Source: Amblyornis subalaris
Taxonomy: Eukaryota; Chordata; Aves; Passeriformes; Ptilonorhynchidae
DNA length: 64,000 bases
Reading direction: 5' to 3'
NCBI GenBank assembly: GCA_018881555.1
Contig: JACAXG010000025.1
Coordinates: 5,711,899 to 5,775,898 of the forward strand
Shown here: piece after piece, positions 38,271 to 51,200 of the stretch
Numbering within the stretch: position 1 is the first letter of the stretch
How the letters are laid out: each line of letters opens with the position of its first letter
The notes under the pieces: model-generated
What the model saw: the letters and a program-made list of their open reading frames with translations, nothing else
Database searches by the model: none
Told to the model about the DNA's origin: nothing
Translations under genes and position numbers: made by a program

Positions 38271-38639
38271 ACAACTTGGCCTTTTTTCATGCAGAGAGAG
38301 ATTTACTTTCCCGAACCCAGGTAATAAATCCTTAAATTATGATTTAAGTGGAAATTTACTATCATGTTAAATCGCTATTAGAAGCATCATTCTCATTGAA
38401 AGTATCCAGCAAAGTACAACTTTAGAAATGAGCCNTGCCATTGACTAGAATTATAGATCAGTTTTGTGCTGCTATTTATAGCTGTGCAGGCTCCCGAAGT
38501 CAGGCAGTTCCTTTTCATTTAATGGCTCTTTCTAAGAATTTCAGGAGTACTCACCCTTCTGTGCAATTGGTTACCAGCACAAAGCAGATGATGTGGGTGC
38601 AGGGGGAAAGGTGCTTCCCTGGGCTGTTTGATTGTTGGA

Positions 38640-38880
38640 TGTCTTAGTGCTCATCATTTACTGGACATCAGCGTCATCGCTAATGCTGTGAAAACCACGG
38701 CTTATAAAAGTATGGATCATTAGGGCTGTTCTGCTGAACCGTTATGAAGATGCTCCCGGGATTCACTGAGCCCATTATGTGTCTTCTGATGTCTTAAAAG
38801 GTCGATTGGTGGCAGATTAGTAAGTGTAAATTACGTTGCAGAAGCAATAGTGAATACATTGTACCCTGAGACCCAGTACA
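38640..38880. other. Candidate conserved non-coding element
   Basis: This repeat-free segment carries CpGs (GTCATCGC, CCACGG, AACCGTTA, CCCGGG, GGTCGATT, TTACGT) in an otherwise CpG-poor region, together with homeodomain-like words (GCTAATG, ATCATTAGGG, GATTAGTAAG). The neighbouring 38440-38640 may belong to the same element. This is the profile of a distal enhancer under constraint, but only an alignment across birds and reptiles can show it. Confidence 0.35.
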
Positions 38881-38904
38881 ACACAGAGCATTGAGGGTCT
38901 TAAG

Positions 38905-38940
38905 GCACAGTGGTGGCACTGGCCTGGGTCTGAAAATCAA
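38905..38940 (+). mobile_element. Possible MIR 5' trace
   Basis: CAGTGGTGGCACTGGCCTGG (about 38909-38928) resembles the tRNA-derived head of MIR-type SINEs. The match is about 30 bases and no core or tail follows, so it may be chance. Confidence 0.25.
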
Positions 38941-41900
38941 AATGCACTAACCCATAAATTTAATTTTCCCATATGATGTATAATTTTAACAGAGGTATTT
39001 ACAGCATGGGCACCCACACCCATTACAGAAAATATTAAGCATATTTTGAGCCAAGACTCCCACACACACCCCCCAAACCATTAGCATTTCATTTACAATT
39101 CATAGGCTGCTTTCTTCAAGCCTCAAGACTACAGTCAAACCACTCCTCCAAAGCAAGAAAAGTGTTAGTTAGGTATTAGGATCAAAATACTTTATATTCA
39201 TTTGTTTTCTAAGTTTTTAACTTTTCTTTCCAATGCATTCAGNCTTTGCCCAGTGATTTACTCCTCTTTTTTGTTTTTCCTTAATTAATTCTTTCATATC
39301 CCATAAATGATCTGTTTAAAAACAGAAATAGAGATGTATCTGTCGGTATTCCTTATTCATTAAGTTAAAATGGTGCCACAACAGGAAAAATGCCTATTGT
39401 ACCCCCCAGGAAAGGTACATAAATTGCACATTTACCCCTAACATGAGCTTTTTAGCTGCTGAACAGGAACTGGTAAGAAAAGAGCAATCATTTCATCTTC
39501 ACATATATGGAAAAGACCACCTATTCTGATTGTAATTTAATAAGCAAGACTGATAATTTTTACAAAGAAAAAAGTCGTTTACAGTGGAAAAATACTGTAA
39601 GTTTATAATTAGTATATATTGTAGAGCACAGAATATTATAAACCTTGCTTGATTACAGGAAAAATCACTTGTAACAGTACTAGGTTGTCTGGTGCTGCTG
39701 ATTCATGCTGGTTGACAGTGAGACCAGTTGGATCTCACCAGCTTTTACTCAAATGAATACTTTAACTGAAATACTCTCCCTCAAAGGCAGAGGAAACCAG
39801 GATATCCAAAGCCCAAGGTCCTACAGGCAACTGGAGAAAACTGGCAAAGCCAAGCTGAGAGCCAGGTTGTGCCAGAATCAGAGTCATGAGGTGGAGGCAC
39901 ATGGTGAAGTCCCCCAGCCTTTGCTCCTGGTGTCAGGCTGAGACTGCCCTAGCTCCATCTGGCGTCTGGTGCTCTTCATCTGTGAGGAAGATCAGATTGA
40001 GGTTCACCCATCATGCAGGCCAATACCAGTGCTCTTATCTGTTTTCTGTCATTAATATGCAGGATCTACTTCTGTACTTGTGAATTATTTGCAGAAGAAA
40101 TATAATGATGCAATTTGTCTTCTGTTTCAAAAGCTTTCCTCTCCCTCTCCTTTATTTATGTTGTAGCACTTCTGTTTCTCCCCTGTTCAGTTGGATGGGA
40201 TGAGATTTCTCTGCAATTAGAAGGGCTCATTGAGTAAAAGACTCAGCCCTGCAGTGAAAGACTGACTGTACAGCTCCTTATCCAAACAAAATGTGTTTGC
40301 TAAGATCTAGACACATGGTCTTGGTACAGATCCATATGAACTACTGTGCCTGTGATTTAGTGGTGCATTTTTGGTGAAGTTTCTGCTGGGTGGTGAAGGA
40401 GATGTATTTTTTTTCCACTCTCTCCTCTGTATCTCCTTCTATCAAAGTATTTCAAATTAATTCCCAAAGTTTTCCCATCAGTGTTGCACAAATTGTATAT
40501 TTTCCTTCTCAATCTCCAGGCTGTTTTTTATTATTCCCCTGATAATGAACAGAGGTTATGATCAACATTTTCCAATATCCAGGTGTGTCCTTATTAACAT
40601 TGCAATATAAGNTTGGAGTCAGTGACACAGGACGCTGTAAATTCAAAGTAAGGGACTGTCTATTTAGCTATGAACTCTTTCAGATCCAACTAAGGGGAGC
40701 AGTCGCAGAAAGTCAAATGCACAGCCAAGGTCATCGTCAAAAAAAATGGGAATTGAAAACTTGGTTCTGGGATCCCAAGATAAAATCACGATTGATTTTC
40801 AGTAATTTANTGTTTTGTAAAACCACTCTGAGGTGATTTTAGCAATCTGTTCTCGTTGGTGGTTTACTGAAGCCTGGTGCTATCAAATCTCACAATTTTA
40901 TTGCAAGTTATAAGGTTTTTTTATGTTTTCTCTTAGAAGCCCTCATCTTCTGAGAATGGTGATAATCTTTGATAATTTCAGCAGACATTTGCAAAATAAT
41001 AGAGTTTCTTACTTCTGATGAAAATGAGATGATCAAAAAGCTGAATTTTAAGGAATCTGACACTAAAATAGAAACAAGTTATTATTAATTCCAAAAGTTC
41101 CCACGCTCCAAGACAGGACTGGACAGAGCAGTATTACTCTCTGCATGGTATTACTGGGACAAGAGTACCTCATATGAGGATGTTAGCAGCATCCTTCATT
41201 CTCCACCCCTCAATAATGCTGTAACAGGGGATTTTTTCTATTATGCTTCTTTTCTTTCTGTCATATCTCCTGCTTTCAATCCCATCTCTTTATTCATTAT
41301 TCACTATTCCCTTTGAAATGCTTTGAAACCCTGAATTTCTCTAACAAGATGCTGTTCCTTCTCCNGGGGTGTTGATCAGAAGGCCAAAGGAAAAAAGAAG
41401 AACCATGGTTTCAGACATGTCCTGCTCTCCTTGACTTCAATAGGAGTTGTACATGCATTTGAAATGAAGCTGTCTTGTTTAAATAGCAAAAGCATGCACA
41501 GCTGTTTGTTTGCTAAGCAAAGAACCTGGAAGTGAGAAGCTGTCTGACTGCATATCCTCTGCAAGTTTATTGTAAGAGCAGATTTAAAAACTCAGCACCA
41601 TGGCCTNTCATGTCCCAGGTATTTCAACCACTGGAGGAAAGTTATCTCCTTCATACAAAAATGTTGTGTAGTGAAGAGAGTTTCAAAATCCCCATGTACC
41701 TTCAGCTGCACTCTTGAGCATTCCTCCTTCTTAAGATGAAGTAGTCTGCGCTTTATAGCAAGAGGTGAATTACAGCCTCTCCCAGTGCTTGTTATAATGA
41801 AAACCCACAAGTTTTTCAGAGTTCTCTCAGCGTCTGTGTAGACATGTTACATCATAGCACTTTCTGTGCAACATATCACGATTTAATTTCTTAAGAGGAA

Positions 41901-42603
41901 AGAAACANGTATCCAAGGCACATTTCAAATAGAATTTAAACTTGGATGCATATATATTAAGAGCAACACAGCCATCCTTCTTTAGTTGATCCAGGAAAGT
42001 CTGATCCATGTTTGCNTACAAAATTCTACTCTGTCCACTTTACACAAGAACAGTGCAACATGAAAATNACTGGACTGTAGGGGTTGACACCATGTCAGAG
42101 AAGACAGTGCTGCTTTTCACTGCTGCTGTCAGTACCTTCTGAATAGTTCAATTCATCAAATGTAAATCTTACAGTAAGTAAATCTGCATTACAAAGGCAT
42201 TGTTAACTGCTCCTTATGAATGAAGGCTTGAGGCTTTTACATAGGCTCTAACTGCAATTTCACAATGTTAATTTCAATTATCATTTTTCTCTTCATTTAA
42301 CACAAAACACTGACACAATTGATTTTACCATTACACTATTAGAGAAAAAATATACCAACTTTCTCAAAAGAAATATTTTTAAATGATCCCCTTTTGAAAA
42401 TGATTCTTAATAAAGTAATTGTTCTGTGATTTTCTCCTGGTATCCAGTGCCCCAACAAATAAACACTATATAGCTGCTCAAGACCACTCCTCAGCTTCTA
42501 AAATTAATAATTTTAAAAATCCATTATGTCTCTAACCAAATTTTTCTTTTGCAGTAACATTGCTCAGATTCTGAAAAAAGTGAAAGGCAAAATGTTGGGA
42601 TTT
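38941..42603. other. Non-coding stretch, no gene seen
   Basis: AT-rich unique DNA with a short CA run at about 39060-39070. Frames at 39705-39941 and 40558-40836 (+) lack domains. No transposon was recognised. Confidence 0.6.
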
Positions 42604-42765
42604 TTTTCTCCATGTTGAACACCCCCAGCTCCCTCAGTTGCTTCTCATACTGTTTGTGCACCAGACCCGTCAGCAGCTTCATGGCCCTTCTTTGGTTCAG
42701 AGTAACCAGCAGGCTGAAAGGCACTCCAGGGCTGGTTTCACCACTGTACTTGGTGGGGTTGTGTT
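42604..42765 (-). mobile_element. CR1 LINE fragment (minus strand)
   Basis: Minus-strand translation keeps RRAMKLLTGLVHKQYEKQL followed by RELGVFNMEKK, the CR1 reverse transcriptase C-terminal block usually seen as [30 protein letters not shown]-like sequence. Further upstream on the minus strand (42700-42765 on +), a 'ggtttcaccactgtacttgg' segment corresponds to the CR1 region that encodes the preceding part. No CR1 3' end is present; the fragment is truncated on both sides and inactive. Confidence 0.85.
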
Positions 42766-44670
42766 ATCTTTTCAAACATACTAATCATTGGATCTGATAG
42801 CTGCTCAGACACTATCAACTCTGGAAGTAAATATGGTTTTTTAAGTAGTAAATCTAGATCTTTCCAGAATTAGATGACAGCTCATTAGGATGTGCTATAG
42901 GTAACTTTTTTGATTTAGACAACTCATCTACGCCAGTACTACAACAGGCACTTAAGTGTTGTCCTTGTATCTAGTCCACTATATTTGAGTGAATATACTT
43001 CTGATGAGGAAGTGAGCCAATTATGCCATTTTCACAGAAATTGCCCTACAACACTGGTATCTTGATAGTCACTGATGAATAAAAGTCACCACCTGTGAGC
43101 CACTGTGAATGTCAATGGAACAGAATGAGAAGCATTTTGTCACAGGAAAGATTTATCAGTATAAGTTTCAGTTATCAATGTGGCATTTCCATTTATTCTA
43201 TCAGCTTGTTAAAAAAAGAAAACAAAATTACATTGTCAAATCCAATTTGACATCATAATTAGAACTTGTGTAGTCAAGATTCTGAAAACACTTGAAGGCT
43301 AAAGTGAATGTGTCCACAGAGATTTAATAAATGTTTCTATTAAATATATATTCGTTCTCCAAGGGAAATTTTAAATGACAATATAATAGTTAATTAAAGA
43401 TGTAAATATAAAATAGCCATATTTTCAAACACAACATTTGGAAGGAGCATTGGTGCTTTCTCAGGATGTTATTCTGGGTTTGTAAAATAATAGCAACATG
43501 CAAGCCTCTTGATGTGAGATTTGAAAAGTTAAATAACCATTCATTTAATTTACTCTTCTGTTTTCNCTATTCTTGCTCCTCCTCTCCTAGATGGTATAAT
43601 TAGGATTAGCCAAATAACAGTCAAGAGCATGCTCTATATATTCNCTATATTAGGTAGCTATGTATCAGACACATATAAGTAGGTATCCCAATCAGACCAT
43701 AAAAAAGTACAGACCATACAAGCAAATTCAGCAACAATAGTTACAAGTAAATCTAGCAGTGAGGTTAACTTTTGCATTTTTTCTCTCCCTTAAGAGTTAA
43801 GACTAAGCTNGGGAAACTGAATCAGAGTCTGTGCCTGCCTTCAGTGGAAGTTGCTTTGGACATTTACGCAGTTTGAATTGAAGTTAAAACCAAGCACAGG
43901 AAGCACTACTGCCTACGTAGAGGTAGCAAGCTCCTTTTTCACTTTCTTGGATGTTGAAATATCAGTACATCCTTGGTGGTAAACGTTTTCTGCTCCAAAT
44001 GGATGCTGCTCTATTGTGTACTCTGTTCTGGCTTTGAATACCAACAGATGTCCTCTTTTCTTTTTTGCTTTTGCTTCTAAATACCTCGAACATGTTTATT
44101 AAATATTCTATTATCTGAAACCTATTTGCTTTCTAATCTTTCTCCATAGATAGACAGGCATGCACTGGAATGTTGTCTGCTGATTATTTAGGTTTATTCT
44201 ATTGTGTTACATTAAGAGACTCTCTATTTTAAACATAGAATGGATGATCAAAGAATGGTACCTCCTAGGGTACCAAAGGTTTGTTCCTTATTTCTATTCT
44301 AGATCTGCAAGCCCCCAAAATGCATTCTCAAGATGAGTGAGGCTATTTTTGGTAGCAGAAAAGGGTGGGGTTTAGACTAAAATGAGATTCTATTTTCCTC
44401 TTCTATCATCAGAAGGAAAATTTTCCCCAGCTCTCTTCTAAATACACACAACCACATCTCCTTAAATCTCACCCATGGAAAGCTGCCAGAAATACGGACC
44501 CATTCTGTCCATAATTCCAGCTGACCAAAAATCTCAGGACTATCTCAATGCTAGAAGACAAAATATCTTGTGTGAAGAGGTGCAAGACATCAGCTCAGAT
44601 TCAGAATGACATTGGCATAGGTTTCATACTCGTTGTGTGCCTGAGGTCTGGTCAGTCTCTGGGCTAGAGC
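42766..44670. other. AT-rich non-coding stretch, no gene seen
   Basis: No open frame above chance. Composition is strongly A+T-rich, with T-rich and A-rich runs but no repeat family I recognise. Confidence 0.6.
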
Positions 44671-44674
44671 ACCC

Positions 44675-44945
44675 GCTGTGTGACTCCACAGCGAACAGCC
44701 TTAGGAGGAGCGTCGCGCTCGGATATTAATGCTCGAGTTTACGAGCTTTTGATTACCTTTGCTGCTCAAATTATTTTCCTGTGCCTTTATGGGTCTCCTG
44801 ATCTTGTGCGGAAAAAGCCCGAAATTGTCAACCTGTTCAAAATAATAGAATCTTTATCGGCCCATTATTTCCAACATCTGACTGGTAATGCAGAGCAATA
44901 ACTATTAGGTAATAACGTCGGTTTCTGATTAGAAAAGCTAATATT
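44675..44945. other. Strong candidate conserved non-coding element with open frame
   Basis: A repeat-free block that differs sharply from its AT-rich, CpG-poor flanks: about ten CpGs in the first 220 bases, an inverted GCTCG...CGAGC pair (about 44731-44746), a HOX-like TTTATGGG, a GATA/CDX-like CTTTATCGG, and TAAT words at the 3' side (AGGTAATAACGTCGG). A frame on + is open from 44680 to 44901 (72 codons before the stop, alternative GTG start), containing VYELLITFAAQIIFLCLYG and LVRKKPEIVNLFKIIESL. I recognise no protein family in it and there is no ATG at its start. An ultraconserved-type enhancer is my first choice; an unrecognised exon is the alternative. Confidence 0.45.
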
Positions 44946-46889
44946 GTACTAGCAATAAACTTTGTTCACACTGCAGAAAAGATACATCTGTCAAGAGACT
45001 GGGGAAGGACTCTGCAGTACCCAAAATAAACAAGCCAAAGAAAACATTAGTATTAACACAGATTGCATAAAATAAAACTCAAACAAAACAGAAACCAAAC
45101 AGAAAATTTCATGTTTCCAAGTTCTTAATAGCACGTAATCAGCCTGTACCACATTACCCTGTGCAGTGACCAGCTCAGTGGGAATTAATGTGACTGTTTG
45201 GAGAGAAAGATGATTTTAATCTGGAATAGGCATTCAGATTGAGACCTGTCTTAGTCCTTCAGCATGAGTTCACTGTTCTTTAATTTTGCTCTCCACTTCT
45301 GACTTCCCATGTCAAAGATATTTTCAGGTGAAAGGTGTCTGCAGAAGGAGCTTCAAGCCTGAAAGGTTTTCCAGATCCTTGAAATATCAGACTGTTGCCT
45401 CCGTCAAATGGGCTCCTGAGGAGTCAAGGCTTTTCATTTTTCATCCTAGATCTAGCAGGAATTATTCAATTTTATAACCAGGTTTCCTCTGGCTGCTGCT
45501 GATGCTAGAAATAAAAGCGGTTTAAAATTCATGAGGGACATCTGACTATTTTCCATTTCTAGCTGAGTACTGCATTTTGCTCTCTTCAGTCACGCTCAGA
45601 ACACCATTGTGCAGAGAAACGCTGCTGAAATGAATCATTTACTCCAACTGTGGCCACAACTGAAAGCTAAACAACATAAATTCATCGCACCAGCTCCGCC
45701 AGCCTGGTGCCTCTTTGGGATCAGAGGACACAATGAGAAACAACAGGGAACCGTAACGGAGACAGGAGAACATTTGGTGTTGGAAAGTTAAGGGTAACAA
45801 AACAAACTCACAGGCAAAAGGCTTCTGCAAAGGACTGGGTGTCCTTGGGTGGGCCTCCTTGGACACAACACTGTGAAGTGCTGAGAACATGAGGGCCCCA
45901 AGGACTGCAAAGACTGACAAAGCTTTGTTTGGAAAGGGTTGCAGCTATTGTTCAGCTCCTAGGGAAGTTTTCTTCACTAAAAGATCTTCTGGATGGATTT
46001 GTCAACCTGGCAGTGCTTTCTTTAGAAGAAACGACTGCAGTTAAATACCTAATAAAAGGATTCTCAGAATGTAGTCAGGCATAACTCTAATCCGGATAAA
46101 TCAGCCTATTAAGCCAAAGACTTGTTCTGTGTAACTGACCTGGGATTAAAAACTGTCTTGTATAGCTGAGCTGCTTATGTGTCCCACAGCATTCGAACAT
46201 CTTTCCCTCTCCAGTATGTATTTAAAAGCTCCATCCTGAGCTTTTTTCCCTCTGCTTTAAATTTTGAAGTGCTGTTTTTACTTGACGCGTATCTCTCTTT
46301 TTGGTTGAGCACTTCCAAGGACCTTGCCCTGATTCTTGAGAGTGTTTAGGGTTGGTGAGACTGATTTGAGATCTCTGGTTTCAAGCTTTTACTAGGGCTA
46401 CTCTCAGCTAAAAAGCACAGGAAGCTCTTCAAATTCTGTTTGGGAAAAATCATGGGTGAAGAGGGACTTTGGCCACCCTTAGGCTGCAGCTTTGAAAATA
46501 CCAATAGTACTCAAGCAAACACAGGAAATGCACTCCAGAAAGTCCAACACTCAGATATTGCTTAGTACAATTTCTTAAACTTTAGAAGGTATTTCACCTA
46601 AAAAAAACTTCTTTCAAGAAGGAGGGTGAGGGAACAGCAGGGAAAAAAAGCTAAAACTAAATTAATTAAAGTGGATTCAGAAAAAAATGGCTCTATTGAA
46701 TGCCTTCTCCATGGAAAAACACGACAAAAATGCTCAAGCTCAAATATAGAATCTCTTGAAAATGTTCAGATAAGTGATTGATCTATAATTTATTTTTAAT
46801 GTGGAAAAGAGATATAAAAAGAAATAACATATTTAAGGCCTGATCCCACACCTGCACCTTTCTGTAGAGGGAATGAGTCAGAGTAACTG
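44946..46889. other. Non-coding stretch, with a second possible conserved segment
   Basis: Mostly AT-rich unique DNA. About 46040-46165 is repeat-free with words such as TAATCCGGATAAATCAG and GGGATTAAAAACTG (OTX/PITX-like GGATTA and TAATCC), which could be an enhancer core. Frames at 45286-45477, 45609-45791 and 45639-45920 show no known domain. Confidence 0.4.
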
Positions 46890-48260
46890 TTTCAAATTCA
46901 AATGGTAGTTGAAAAGGTTTTGAAAGAGGTGGTAAAATAAATAGTAACAAATGTGTGGGACCAGATGCTACTCATGCAACAGCTCTAAAGGAAATAAAAT
47001 GTAAAATATGTAGTATGTTGCCAATGTTTAAATCAGTCATAGTACCAAAGGAGTAAAAGGCATAAAATGAGACCTCAGTTTTAGAAAGAAGACTACAGGG
47101 ATTCAAAGAGCTACATGCCAGTTAACTGGACTGGGATATAGAGCAAATTACTTTAAATTACGTGAACAATAGAGTTTATAGACATGTGAATAAATGTGAT
47201 AAAATGAGAATGAATCCAAATGACAGATGGATGTAGTGCTTCAGTGGCACTTGCCAGTCTGCCAGTCGTGAACAAGGACATGGTCCAGAAGGGACAACAG
47301 GGCACGTGAATTTCCCAAAACTTTTAACATGAACAACAAAAGCTGATCAGGAGAAGCTGCCGTGGAATACAAGAGAAGGACTCACTGTGAATTAATAACT
47401 TTGCAAGGTTAGAAGCAGAGGGTAGGGATAAGCAGGTAGTCCTCAGTAGAGTCCCGAGGGGCTGGGGCTGTTCGAACTACCCATGGATGACATAGAAAGG
47501 AAGTAAATAGTGAGGGAGTAAAGTTTTCCAATGCAAAACTATTTCTTTGTGAGATGTTGCAGAAGGATCTCACACGATTGTGTGACTGGCTACTGAAATA
47601 GGAGATGAAAAGCAATATTATTGTATGCAAATCAATGCAGTTAGAAAAATAAACCTAAGAATACATAGAAAAAGATAAGCACTAAATTAGCTCCAAAATG
47701 CACCTTGAATTCACAGGGGACAGTGCTATGAAAGTATCTTATCATTGCTTAGGCCTTTGAACCATATCAGATGAGTATTAGTGATCATGAGGAAATTAAT
47801 AGAGACACCATCACAATTATGTCTCAATTAAAGCTATAGGGTACCTTAACTTGCAAAAACATTAAGAGGAATTCTGGTCATCCCATCTCAATAAGGACAT
47901 AACACAATTAAAAGCAATTCAGAGAAGAAAGATGGTGATTAGAGACATGGGGCAGTATTCATATGGAAGTTACACAACAAAATTAGGAGCCACTGTCCTA
48001 GGTAAAAGTGATTGTGTGAGAAATGCAATAAAGAGCTATAAAAGCATTAATTGAATAGGGGTGTTGAGCAGGGAAATAGCTATTCTCTATTTCTCATAAA
48101 CAGACATGAGAAGACACCTGATGAAACAATCACACAGAATTAAAACATATAATTAAACCACAGNTGAAGTTTGGACACGGATTCAAAGAGCAAGTGCAAC
48201 AGAAAAGTTAAGGAACATCTATTAAATACAGTATGCAGATGAAAGGTTGTGGTCAGAATT
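46890..48260 (+). mobile_element. Ancient L3-like CR1 LINE copy, decayed
   Basis: A colinear set of landmarks of the old amniote CR1/L3 group is visible at DNA level: GTGTGGGACCAGATGCTACT (about 46953-46972), AGCTACATGCCAGTTAACTG (about 47109-47128), GCAGAAGGATCTCACACGAT (about 47559-47578) and GGTCATCCCATCTCAATAAG (about 47876-47895), then AGCTATAAAAGCATTAATTG (about 48032-48051), which encodes the C-terminal reverse transcriptase region. Order and spacing fit about 1.35 kb of the pol frame. No long open frame survives. It is much more diverged than the CR1 copies elsewhere in the window, so it was inserted far earlier. The exact subfamily and both borders are uncertain. Confidence 0.8.
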
Positions 48261-51200
48261 CCCTAAATGTGGAAAATATTAAGAATGTAAGTCATACAAG
48301 TGGAAGGATCACTGTATGTACCTCCTGCTTCCTTATAGTATTTTCTTACACATCTCTCACTGAATGCAAAAGAAAAGATGGAGCTTCAGCTTGATACGAA
48401 CTTTATGTTCTTACTCTCTCCCTCTTCAAGTGCTTTCTTCTGCTCTCATCCATACACACACACATTAGAACTGAAACAATGCACATCTGTGGACTCTGGA
48501 GTGGGTAACGGGGTAACCTTTACAAAGGACACACAGTCCTTAAGCCATTTAGCTGTGTTGGGAAGTGAATTCCTCTGTAAACAATGACATTGGATTTATA
48601 GGATACGGTGTTCACTCATTTGTAAGTAGGCTATACTCATATATTCACCATGTCCCTTACACACTGCCCCTGCCTGCATTTAACCTGACATGTACCCATT
48701 CCCTTCGGTATTATTCTACAAGAATTTCTATGGTAACCTTTACTGGAACTCATCCACCTCAAAAAAACCACTGTGTTTTATAGAAAAGAGGTTTCCTCTT
48801 GGTCACATCACTTATTTGCCCTATAATGGCACAATGGGCAGTTGCGGAGACAACAACGAGCAGCAGGGAGGTGGTGACTATGTCAGCACTGCTGCCAAAT
48901 CTGTTTGTCAATCTACAACCCTTGGTACACCTCATACAAGTAGAGGAGAGAGAATCTGGCTTTGAGTTACTCATTCTCATTCCACCATGCATTCACAGTC
49001 ATTGAATATGGACAAAACCCATACTTCTCTTAAATGCTGTCCAAATCTCACAAGTGCTGTGGTGTCCCATGACACACTGATGGTTCCCATCAGACTAAGC
49101 TGACAAAGTTAATGTGTTTTGCATCATGATTTGTTCCTTTACTAAAGACTGGTTTCCCCAAGCTTAGCTCAGTAGCTCTGCATTACACATAATTTCCTTA
49201 ATCAGAGAACAAAAAACTAGGTTTAAAGAATGCTAAGGCAAACTCATAACCACAGGGAGATTCACAGTGCAGGCCACAGCCTTTGCTAACACAATACAGT
49301 GGGTCACACTAGACCTCTGGGGTCTTCCTGCACCAGACCTGCCCCTGCGAGGTGCCTTGCTCCTTCAGGACCCTTGCAACAGCAGGAGTGCTCAGGCCCT
49401 CACAACTGCTAAGCACCTTCGAGAACTGGAATATGACCATGAATTTTATTGCTTTCATTACCCAGCATCACTGACCTGATACAGTTGTAATTAATTTTGT
49501 ATGTGGTTTGTATTACCTTGGTTTTTTATTATTTAGGAACTTTCCAGTTACAGCTAGATAAATCATTGGACACATAATATCAATACAGAAAATTGTGCAA
49601 AACTTGATAACTATCCCTAATAAACCCAGTTTGCACAGAAATACTCATATAGCCTTTCTCTCCTGCAAATGCCTAAGGTACCACCCATGCCAGTGACAGG
49701 AAGAAAAGTTTTCAGGAGCATCTTTGGTTATTGATGTCACAGATTCTGTTTTGCAGGACCCCTGAAGAAGAGCATTATAAATTCAAAGGGAGTTTGTGTG
49801 GTTAGTACCGAAATCTGGAACCAAATACCAGCACAAGTCTGGAGCTATCTCTTTTATTAAAACAAAATAATAAATTCCATTGGTAGGATATATTTACGAA
49901 CACTTTTAAATTTTTAATATAAGCTAAAAAATTAAACATAACTCTTCTCGCCAATGGAAGATGTAGTTTGCTACTCACTCCTCGTGCCCATGTTCCCCTT
50001 CACAGACTCTAAGCCTTTACCAAACTGCAGTCCTCTCTACCTGAGCAATACCCTGGGAAACAGACAGATTTTGTAAAAAGTCTTCTCTAAGACCCAATTT
50101 TATTTCCATCGTGTTTAGGCATTGGGGATGCAATTGCAAGGAAACACAAGAATATTAAGTTTACTCATTCCTGACCAGTCCTGATGGACAAAATGGAAAA
50201 TTCATCTTCCATGAAGTATCATTTCTAAGATTGTATAGATACCACTTACCTACGTGACAACAATAATTTACACATCTAAATGCACATTCTGGTTTTCCAT
50301 TCTTTGTGATGACCAAATCCTGCAAGCCTCTTGCTTTGTTATGATCCTTGTGGTCTAGGTGTTCTCATCACATGAGTCACAAGGTCTATGAGTTTCTTTT
50401 TCTCAGCAACATATTTTAACAGTGACCTGAGAGCTGCTCATGTCATAATAAAAGAAATAGCATTAGGAAAAAAGGACTTAAACAAGCACAAAGGCTACAC
50501 TCACCTCCTTATAACTCTAATATTATGTCCTTTGCAGACACCCTCGGTAGGCTCAGGCATCTGCATTTCCACAAAATGTGAACATCCTTTATTTAATTTC
50601 AATGGTATAGACATGATCATCCTTATGATTATCCCTTTACAACCTTCAAATGTTTGCTGGATGTTGGCTTATCCTGAGTCTTCTCATGAGCCTTTATACC
50701 CACAGAATACATGAGTGTGGTTATTAATCCGAGTCAAACTGCAATTGGTATTATTCCTGGAAGTCAGTGTATTCCATAAACTCATATATTGACAAGTCAG
50801 TAAATGTTGACATAAGTACAGTTCAATATTCTTCACATTTGTCTGGATTTAGATGAATTTCTGAAGGATTCCCAGCATTACATATGATGGTCTTACAGAG
50901 ATTCTGTTGCTGATTTGTAGAAATAATATAGGACTGCTAGCCAAAATTCAGAGGAGACTTATTTAGATAAGCAAAGCTACAGCAAGTTCCAAAGAGAGAC
51001 TACTTTAAAGCATCAGATTATGAGGAAACATTAAAAGGCAGAATCAACTTTAACGACTGAGAATCATTTTTATGATAGCCATAGCTATCTATGAAACGTA
51101 TCCTACACACTCACTTAAATCATGATGGTTTTTGTGGTAATCCTCAGTTATGCTAAGAATATCTTTACAATGACAAGAAAAGGAAGCAATAAATAGACAG

